Assembly (NCBI GenBank): GCA_945877855.1
Contig: CAMDWA010000023.1
Coordinates: forward strand, 1-39,265
Direction of reading: 5' to 3'
From: Thermoflexus hugenholtzii JAD2
Lineage (GTDB): Bacteria > Chloroflexota > Anaerolineae > J036 > Brachytrichaceae
DNA length: 39,265 bases
A model generated the notes under the pieces. It saw nothing but the letters and a program-made list of their open reading frames with translations. It did not search any database and was not told the DNA's origin. The translations under genes and the position numbers were made by a program. This document shows, one piece after another, positions 33,573-39,265 of the stretch; position 1 is the first letter of the stretch; every line of letters starts with the position of its first letter.

Positions 33573-35327
33573 GTGTCGAAACATCATCATACTTCTATCG
33601 CGGTTGTTTTTTTGTCATTGTGTTTCAGTGCTTCTGCCTCGGCATTGCAGTTGGTGCAACAGCCTGTTATGCAGACAGTGAACTCACCTGATGCCCAAGA
33701 GATATCTGCTCAGATCACTGTGCCTGCTTTGAGCACCTTAAAATCGGCGAGTGTGCCTGTATGGATGGATAGCCCCGATGCGACCCCGGCACGGTTGCAA
33801 CAGGCGGTAGCGACAGGGCGGATTGATGCCGAAACCGCAGATTTGTATTTGGCGTTTGCATTGCGGGGGGATGACCGTTTGCCGAGCGAATATATTAGCA
33901 CGGCGACATGGCATGGCACAGCGCATTTGGCACGCTTGCGCCAAACAACACAGGCCCAGCTTAAATGGGCTGCCGCAGATCCATCGCGGCAAATGCTGGC
34001 TTCGACCGATGTTTATATGCGGATTGAGCAATTGTTGAATGGCTTTTGCAATGAGTACAACAGTGCTTTGACGAATGAATTTGACAGCCCCCATTTTCAC
34101 ATTCAATACAGTACCATTGGCGGTGGTTTGACGATTCAGGATTATGCAACGTCACTCGAACGGGCTTGGGATACCGAGGTGGTGAAATTCGGTTGGCCCC
34201 AACCCCCAATAGCAACCGCGCCAGCAGCTGGCAACCGTATTCATGTGCGGATTGATTTGACGAAACAGCAGGGCCTGTATGGGTTGGCTTCATATTTGGG
34301 GACTCATGCTGGGCGCGTGGGTGACAACCCTAATACCGCTTGGCGCGAAACGGATGCTGAGGCTGCATGTCTCGTGTTAAACCGCGACTTTTCAAAATTT
34401 TATCCAACCTCGGCTTTACAAGCCTTAAATGCCACAACCGCGCATGAATTTGTGCATGTTATTCATTATGGTGTCGGCATCGATAGTGACTTGAATGGGA
34501 ATGCTGGTTTGACTTTCGCGGAATCAATGGCAACCATGATGGAAGATGAGGTCATGAATGAGGCCAACGATAATTACAATTATTTGTGGCCTAAATTAGA
34601 TATTTGTTTGGGGGCCTATAATGATTCGCCGTATAAATACTGGGTGGTGATGCGCGCCATGACTGAGCGTTTTGGCACAGGCGTTGCTAATGGGGCCGAG
34701 CAAGTTCTGCAAGATTTTATGACGGTATTGAGCCAAGGGCAGGGCGGTCGTTTAACCGCTTTTAACCAAGGGTTTGTCAACAAAGGCACTACTTTGGCAA
34801 ATGCCTATCATGATGCGGCAATTGCGTTGCGTTTTACCAAGCCGTGTGACGGTAATTATGTTTATCCTTATTGTTTTAGCGAGGCAAATAATTATGTGCA
34901 ACAAAAAGGCGCTGCCAAAATTAGTTCGGGCAGCGCTGTAAATGGCACAATTTCGACCTTGGGTGGCTCATATAATGGCACTGTTGAAAATCACTATGCA
35001 ATGAATTGGGTGGATTTGCCCTTGAATGTAGCCCCTTATGCTGTGACATTGCAAAATAACTCAACCACAGGCGAGATGCGTTTTAGTGTGGTTTGTGATA
35101 CAGGGAGCGCCCTTAATGTGTTGACACCTTCTCAAGTGGTTAGTGCTAAAAAATCTGGCGCAGTACCAAATGTTGACCCTTCTGCCTGTGTCAAATTAAC
35201 TGCCATCATTACAAATCAAAAAGTAACCTCCGAAGCTCCCCGCACTTGTAGCGCTGATGCTTATACCCTCAGCATCGGGGCACCATCATCTCTATTTAAA
35301 ACTTACCTTTCTTTTGTGCGCAAATGA
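33573..35327 (+). CDS. Secreted zinc metallopeptidase-like protein
   Basis: 584 aa. Signal peptide ~1-24 (SIAVVFLSLCFSASASA). A zinc-peptidase motif His291-Glu292-x-x-His295 lies in TTAHEFVHVIHYG; Glu in FAESMATMMEDE about 25 residues on is a candidate third ligand, as in gluzincins. The C-terminal ~170 residues from residue ~430 look like a beta-sandwich domain with paired cysteines. It resembles the loosely defined secreted peptidases of the MXAN_6640 kind, without firm assignment. GTG 33573 is fixed by TATAAT 6 nt upstream. Divergent from selA. A heptamer-word inverted repeat overlaps its stop. Confidence 0.75.
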   Translation: MSKHHHTSIAVVFLSLCFSASASALQLVQQPVMQTVNSPDAQEISAQITVPALSTLKSASVPVWMDSPDATPARLQQAVATGRIDAETADLYLAFALRGDDRLPSEYISTATWHGTAHLARLRQTTQAQLKWAAADPSRQMLASTDVYMRIEQLLNGFCNEYNSALTNEFDSPHFHIQYSTIGGGLTIQDYATSLERAWDTEVVKFGWPQPPIATAPAAGNRIHVRIDLTKQQGLYGLASYLGTHAGRVGDNPNTAWRETDAEAACLVLNRDFSKFYPTSALQALNATTAHEFVHVIHYGVGIDSDLNGNAGLTFAESMATMMEDEVMNEANDNYNYLWPKLDICLGAYNDSPYKYWVVMRAMTERFGTGVANGAEQVLQDFMTVLSQGQGGRLTAFNQGFVNKGTTLANAYHDAAIALRFTKPCDGNYVYPYCFSEANNYVQQKGAAKISSGSAVNGTISTLGGSYNGTVENHYAMNWVDLPLNVAPYAVTLQNNSTTGEMRFSVVCDTGSALNVLTPSQVVSAKKSGAVPNVDPSACVKLTAIITNQKVTSEAPRTCSADAYTLSIGAPSSLFKTYLSFVRK

Positions 35328-35448
35328 GTCATGAGCCTTGGGCCATGAGCCGTGAGCCGTGAGCCTTGAATTGTAGTAACGGCTTATGAACTATAAATCA
35401 CGGCTCACGGCTCACGGCTCAAAGCTCATGGCCCAAGGCTCATAGCTC
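35326..35448. repeat. Inverted repeat built of 7-bp words, copy B
   Basis: Left arm 35326-35369 (words such as GAGCCGT, GAGCCTT), right arm 35399-35448 (CACGGCT, CATGGCC). They pair over most of their length, including GAGCCTTGGGCCATGAG. The loop has TATAAATCACGG, like TATAATTCACGG in copy A. It begins within the stop codon of the metallopeptidase. Confidence 0.92.
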
Positions 35449-35478
35449 AAATTCGTAATTCGTAATTCGTAATTCATT
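35449..35478. repeat. Heptamer tandem repeat ATTCGTA
   Basis: ATTCGTA is repeated about 3.5 times without gaps, ending 1 bp before the TAGAAT box of the next gene. Such heptamers resemble the short tandemly repeated repetitive sequences known in cyanobacteria. Confidence 0.9.
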
Positions 35479-35484
35479 TAGAAT
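35479..35484 (+). promoter_or_regulatory. -10 hexamer TAGAAT, decides GTG start
   Basis: TAGAAT ends 7 nt before GTG 35492 but overlaps the upstream ATG at 35483, which transcription from here could not include. The leaderless pattern therefore favours GTG 35492. Confidence 0.6.
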
Positions 35485-35491
35485 GTATGTC

Positions 35492-37771
35492 GTGAGACGA
35501 CAACTTCTTATCTTGACGGCGGTTGTTCTTGTCGCATGTAGCCCAGCATCATCTCAGCCTACATCTACAACCAGAACCCCAGTCCCGGGGGCAACGCTTG
35601 CGCCGCCATCTAACTTGTTGGCCGCCAATGCTGCTTTGGCTTTTATTGACGCGATCAATAAACAAGATTATGCGCGGGCATTTGATACACTTTCTAATTC
35701 AGCCAAAGGGAATGTGAAAGATGTGAGCGGGCTGCGTCGTGAATATTTGAACACACATGACACTGCGACCGTCATTACAGCCACCTACCAATTGCGTGGC
35801 GGTTTAATTGTGAGCGGTAGCACGGCTACTGCCGGCATTACGGGGGCCTGGCAAACAGGTTTATTTGGGCCGTTAAATGTGACTGGCACGTTGATGCTTG
35901 AGGCTGAAAATGCGATTTGGCGTGTGAAATGGAACCGCGATGCGATGATGACAGGTTTGGTTTCAGGCACATTGGTGCTTGATCGAGATGACCCGCAACG
36001 GGGCACCATCTTTTCGGCAGATGGGGTGGCGTTGGCAGGGCAGGGTTTTAGCAGTCAATTGGGGGTGGTGCCCGGCAAAATTGCATCTCCCCAGCAAGAA
36101 AACGAAATGTTGGCATTGCTCAATCGGCTGACCAATTTGCCCATTGCCGATATTAAAGCGAAATATCAAAAAGCCCAGCCTGATTGGTTTGTGCCTATTG
36201 CAATCGTCAGCCAAGAGCGTTTGACCCGGAATAGTGATCAAATTGGTCGTTATGCAGCACTTGTCGCGCAACAAATCCCGTCTCGCACCTATGCCGATGA
36301 TAATATTGCGCCGCATGTGGTCGGGTATGTTGGGGCTATTTCGGCGCAAGCATTGCCTTATTATCAAGGGTTGGGTTATTCTGGCGATGAATTGGTGGGG
36401 GTGACTGGGATTGAAGTCGGGATGAATGACGAGTTGGGGGGGCGACCGGGTGGCAAACTTGAATTTCGACCAACACGCGGCTCCCCACGGGTAATTGCAC
36501 GGCGCGACAAGATCGAAGGTAAAGATGTTACGCTAACCATTCAAGCCGCATTACAAACCCAAGTGCAAGCCATTATTGGCAAAACTCGTGGCGCGATTGT
36601 GGTGACGAACCCGCGCGATGGGGCGATTCTGGCAATGGCTAGCGGCCCGGCCTATTCATTAAATGATGTGACCCAAATTAGTGGTGAGGCCGGAAAATTA
36701 TTAAATGACCCTAATCGCCCCTTGGTGAATCGTGCTGTGCAAGCCTACCCACCCGGTTCTGTATTTAAGCCAGTGACTTTTGCGGCGGGTTTTGCCGAAG
36801 ACCTAACGCGCCCCGATGAAGGATTTGTTGATCCGGGCTATTGGGATGGCCTCGGTGCAAATTATCGGCAAACGTGCTGGCTAAGTGGCGGGCACGGTGC
36901 ATTAAATTTGACTGAAGGCTTGAGTGCCTCATGTAACCCTGTTTTTTATACGTTGGGCAAACGTTTAAACGAGAAGAACCCATTTTTGTTATCGCAATAT
37001 GCCAAGCAATTTGGTTTTGGGGTGCGGGCTGGGCTAGATATTGGTGGCGAGGCGGCTGGGCTTGTGCCTGACCCCGATTGGAAAAAAGCCGCACGGGGCG
37101 AGGGTTGGGTGACCGGTGACAATGTCAACTTTGCCATTGGGCAGGGTTTTTTGTTGGCGACTCCAGTTCAGGTGGCGCAAATGACAGGGGCGATTGCTAA
37201 CAATGGTGTTTTGTTTAAAACACGGCTGGTGAGCAAAATATCAGAAATAGAAGGCGGCAAACCTCAAGTCATTGGCCCACCGGCCCCTAGCAAAATTAAT
37301 ATTAGCCCCGAAGTGATACGGGCGATCCAACAAGGCATGATTGGTGTGACGACCAATACTAAAATTGGCACGGCTGAAAATAAATTTCGCAGTTTTGATT
37401 ATTATTATGTCGGCGATAAACTGTTTGCTGGGCCATTGGCTGTGACTGCAACAGGTGTAATATCGACATCACGGGCGGTTAGCGCAACCCAACGGGCTGT
37501 GCTGCCATTGCCAGCTGCCCAACGCGGCACAGCCCGCAAATTGGTCGTGGCGGGTAAAACCGGCACCGCACAAGCGCCGGGTGTGCGTGATCTACCCTTT
37601 GCATGGTTTACCGGTTATGCCCCAGCCGATAACCCGCAAATAGCGGTTACGGTGATGCTTGAGAATATTGGCGAAGGCTCGACATTTGCGGCCCCGTTGG
37701 CGCGTCAAGTTTTTGAGGCTTATTTTGGTTTGCCTATTGTCGATGTGCCGCCGGATCCCAAGCCAAGATAA
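35492..37771 (+). CDS. Penicillin-binding protein (class B-type transpeptidase), lipoprotein
   Basis: 759 aa. From GTG 35492 the N-terminus reads MRRQLLILTAVVLVAC, a lipoprotein signal with Cys16. An NTF2-like domain follows (~35-150; FIDAINKQDYARAFDTLSNS), then a PBP dimerisation region with YVGAISAQALPYYQGLGYSG, then the transpeptidase domain. Its three catalytic motifs are intact: Ser423-x-x-Lys426 (PGSVFKP), Ser480-Cys-Asn482 and KTGT at ~689. The order resembles the PBP2a/PbpA group with an MecA-type N-domain. It should crosslink peptidoglycan outside the membrane; sensitivity to beta-lactams is not predictable. Alternative ATG at 35483 overlaps the -10 box. Confidence 0.9.
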   Translation: MRRQLLILTAVVLVACSPASSQPTSTTRTPVPGATLAPPSNLLAANAALAFIDAINKQDYARAFDTLSNSAKGNVKDVSGLRREYLNTHDTATVITATYQLRGGLIVSGSTATAGITGAWQTGLFGPLNVTGTLMLEAENAIWRVKWNRDAMMTGLVSGTLVLDRDDPQRGTIFSADGVALAGQGFSSQLGVVPGKIASPQQENEMLALLNRLTNLPIADIKAKYQKAQPDWFVPIAIVSQERLTRNSDQIGRYAALVAQQIPSRTYADDNIAPHVVGYVGAISAQALPYYQGLGYSGDELVGVTGIEVGMNDELGGRPGGKLEFRPTRGSPRVIARRDKIEGKDVTLTIQAALQTQVQAIIGKTRGAIVVTNPRDGAILAMASGPAYSLNDVTQISGEAGKLLNDPNRPLVNRAVQAYPPGSVFKPVTFAAGFAEDLTRPDEGFVDPGYWDGLGANYRQTCWLSGGHGALNLTEGLSASCNPVFYTLGKRLNEKNPFLLSQYAKQFGFGVRAGLDIGGEAAGLVPDPDWKKAARGEGWVTGDNVNFAIGQGFLLATPVQVAQMTGAIANNGVLFKTRLVSKISEIEGGKPQVIGPPAPSKINISPEVIRAIQQGMIGVTTNTKIGTAENKFRSFDYYYVGDKLFAGPLAVTATGVISTSRAVSATQRAVLPLPAAQRGTARKLVVAGKTGTAQAPGVRDLPFAWFTGYAPADNPQIAVTVMLENIGEGSTFAAPLARQVFEAYFGLPIVDVPPDPKPR

Positions 37772-37792
37772 CGAGTGTGCTGCGAAGGTGGA

Positions 37793-37798
37793 TACAAT
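37793..37798 (+). promoter_or_regulatory. -10 hexamer TACAAT
   Basis: TACAAT ends 8 nt before ATG 37807 with no Shine-Dalgarno between. It supports 37807 over the in-frame start 30 bp earlier, which would overlap this box. Confidence 0.55.
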
Positions 37799-37806
37799 AC
37801 GGACTT

Positions 37807-38334
37807 ATGTCCACAAAGAAAATAGTGATTGTTTCCTCTAGCCTTTCGCAAAACTCGCGTACTCGTGTGATGTGTCAATCTGCTGCTCAATTTTTGGCAG
37901 CAGCAGACGTAGATGTCGATATTATTGACTTGGCGCATCATCATTTGTTGCCATACCCGCGCTCTGAAAATGACGACTTTTTGAGAGAATTGGTGCAGCG
38001 TTTTAATGCTGCAGATGGCTGGGTGTTGGCGACACCGATCTATAATTTCGGCATTTCGGGAACCATGCGCGACTTTTTGCATTATGCGCTCGATAGTGAT
38101 TTGCCGCGTTACAAGCCATTTGTAGTGTTGGCGGCGGCGGGTGGCCCACGCAGTTATATGGCCGCCAATGATTTGGCTTTGTCGATGATCTATGAAGTGT
38201 TTGCCATTCAAATCGGCCCGCCGGTGGTGGCGATTAAAGATGCGGTGATTGCTAAAACCAACACCATCGACGATGATATTCGCGGACGCATGGACCGAGC
38301 GCTAACGCATCTTGTGCAAGTGGTGAGAAGCTGA
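37807..38334 (+). CDS. NADPH-dependent FMN reductase-like flavoprotein
   Basis: 175-aa flavodoxin-like protein. The phosphate loop SSSLSQNSRTR near residue 10 and the FMN-isoalloxazine loop TPIYNFGISGTMRDFLHYA near 75 are those of the NADPH-dependent FMN reductase family (ArsH/ChrR/SsuE-like). A third loop AAAGGPRSY is present. Likely reduces flavins or quinones; partner unknown. It begins 35 bp after the PBP stop with its own -10 box, so it is probably a separate unit. A heptamer-based inverted repeat begins 5 bp after the stop and is shared with the convergent AAA-type gene. Confidence 0.85.
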   Translation: MSTKKIVIVSSSLSQNSRTRVMCQSAAQFLAAADVDVDIIDLAHHHLLPYPRSENDDFLRELVQRFNAADGWVLATPIYNFGISGTMRDFLHYALDSDLPRYKPFVVLAAAGGPRSYMAANDLALSMIYEVFAIQIGPPVVAIKDAVIAKTNTIDDDIRGRMDRALTHLVQVVRS

Positions 38335-38339
38335 AATTT

Positions 38340-38408
38340 AAAATTTAAAATGGAAAATTTAAAATTGGAACTCGTCGCCTCAATTTTAAATTTCCCATTT
38401 TAAATTTT
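38340..38408. repeat. AT-rich inverted repeat with 7-bp words, copy C
   Basis: Arms 38340-38366 and 38382-38408 (27 bp, one mismatch), loop 15 nt. The left side, from 38334, reads AAATTTA AAATTTA AAATGGA AAATTTA AAATTGG, so it is 7-bp periodic like copies A and B though of different sequence. Between convergent genes. Confidence 0.9.
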
Positions 38409-38412
38409 CGCG

Positions 38413-39265
38413 CTAAGCGTGAATGAGCGTGATTTGCCGCCCAGCGGGGCTGATGACAACCTCGGCGCTGGTGCGATCTTCGATATCGGGCAGGCCAGCG
38501 CGTTGGTCAAAGATCACCAACCAGCCGGTATCAAGACCCAAGCCAGTCAAATATTTGTCGAGTTGCGTCAGCCCTTGCGGGGTTGGGTCTTTGCGGCCTT
38601 CGCGCCACACTTTTAGCTCCATCGCCAGCCGTTGCACCTTTGGCGGCGTGCCAAAACGCACCAGCACATCCATTCGCCGTGTGCCGATGGCGTATTCGCG
38701 GTCAATATAGCCACCGCCATTTACCACGCGCTGTAAAAACGCCAAAAACACCACTTGCGCCGCCACTTCAGAATAGGGTGAGGTGCGCATGAGGGGCTGT
38801 CCATGTTCACGCCAAAATTCTAAAAACATATTCAGCATTTTGGCTTCGTCCAATTTGCCATCTACGGTCAGCCATACGGGTGAAAATTGGGCGGGGATGG
38901 AATCTTGAGCGGTTTGACTCAGTTCACGCGGAATAATTTCTTGGTAAATTGGGTTGGCAATTTCAAGCGGCGCACCTTTGCCGCGCCGAATCAGGCCCAA
39001 ATCGAGCACATATTGGGTATCGTCATTATTAAGTTGATCCAATTCTTCGCTGGCGACAATCGGCTCGATAACGCGGCGCACCCGCGGCTCGCGCAGTTTG
39101 TCGGTCAGTTGGTCGAGATGGGTGTCGCGGCGCAGAATGAGGCGCTCTTTGGCCTCGTCAATCATCGGTGCGGTGATGGTGACGCTGCGGTCGCGGTTTT
39201 CGCGCATTTCGCGGGTGACTTCGTTGGCGATGGCATTGACAAGCCAAGGCTGCCCCTGTGAGTAA
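38413..39265 (-). CDS. AAA-ATPase-type protein with C-terminal nuclease-like domain (5' end missing)
   Basis: The frame is open to the right edge, so only the C-terminal ~284 residues are seen. The first visible residues (SQGQPWLVNAIANEVTREM) correspond to the end of the ATPase domain in COG1672-like AAA proteins, beyond the Walker motifs. The last ~120 residues resemble a PD-(D/E)XK fold: an Asp in TRRMDVLVRFG and E-x-K in LAMELKVWREG. Proteins of this type often carry such a C-terminal domain, and a role in defence or mobile DNA has been suggested but not shown. The missing part contains P-loop and start. It is convergent with the FMN reductase. Confidence 0.75.
   Translation of the reverse strand, partial: YSQGQPWLVNAIANEVTREMRENRDRSVTITAPMIDEAKERLILRRDTHLDQLTDKLREPRVRRVIEPIVASEELDQLNNDDTQYVLDLGLIRRGKGAPLEIANPIYQEIIPRELSQTAQDSIPAQFSPVWLTVDGKLDEAKMLNMFLEFWREHGQPLMRTSPYSEVAAQVVFLAFLQRVVNGGGYIDREYAIGTRRMDVLVRFGTPPKVQRLAMELKVWREGRKDPTPQGLTQLDKYLTGLGLDTGWLVIFDQRAGLPDIEDRTSAEVVISPAGRQITLIHA

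Overview
The window looks like chromosomal DNA of a Chloroflexota bacterium. This is an inference from protein style: a solute-binding lipoprotein with a VEVTRVVEVTRVV spacer straight after its lipobox, secreted glycosidases with an IYLPL/VYLPV motif behind the signal peptide, an apparently LysW-type lysine-biosynthesis kinase (LysZ) with a homoaconitase-like large subunit, and many genes whose -10 hexamer sits 6-9 nt before the start codon (leaderless mRNAs). No lineage below phylum can be given. No rRNA, tRNA, CRISPR array, phage or transposase gene was seen.

Layout. 1-355: a 50-bp perfect palindrome and a MITE-like element (copy 1). 356-3736: FAD oxidoreductase, 2OG-Fe(II) oxygenase and an alpha/beta hydrolase, the last two sharing a 20-bp divergent promoter. 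3743-4720: tandem array of a 153/154-bp multi-hairpin unit. 4778-5893: M20 peptidase. 6028-7765 (-): three-gene membrane/lipoprotein operon of unknown function, divergent from a TetR gene, with a consensus promoter and operator-like palindrome between them, separated from tetR by MITE copy 2. 8092-10850: TetR, enolase-superfamily enzyme, VF530-type protein, alpha/beta hydrolase. 10847-18133 (-): LysZ, three tandem paralogous clan-A-like glycoside hydrolases, and a homoaconitase/isopropylmalate dehydratase large subunit. 18155-21477: MFS transporter, DmpA-type aminopeptidase, NYN ribonuclease-like protein. 21743-25305: ATP-dependent PEP carboxykinase and an oligoendopeptidase F-like enzyme. 25394-25951 (-): dual-specificity-type phosphatase. 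26051-30271 (-): polar amino-acid ABC transporter (binding protein, two permeases, ATPase). 30669-32111: a stand-alone NuoN-like subunit behind a perfect Rex-type operator. 32155-33552 (-): SelA, divergent from a secreted HEXXH metallopeptidase through another 20-bp leaderless promoter. 35492-39265: penicillin-binding lipoprotein, FMN reductase, and a 5'-truncated AAA-ATPase-type protein with a C-terminal nuclease-like domain.

The noncoding DNA is the most unusual part. Nearly every gene 3' end is followed within about 70 bp by a long inverted repeat; only one is a classical U-tract terminator. The rest fall into types: a family of perfect hairpins with a conserved leader (about TAAAACAGGTTTT then CCGAAATCACTAT) and variable arms; inverted repeats built entirely from 7-bp words; single perfect palindromes; and the 978-bp array of structured units. 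Together with two MITE copies these suggest a genome colonised by several families of fold-back repeats that are parked at gene ends.
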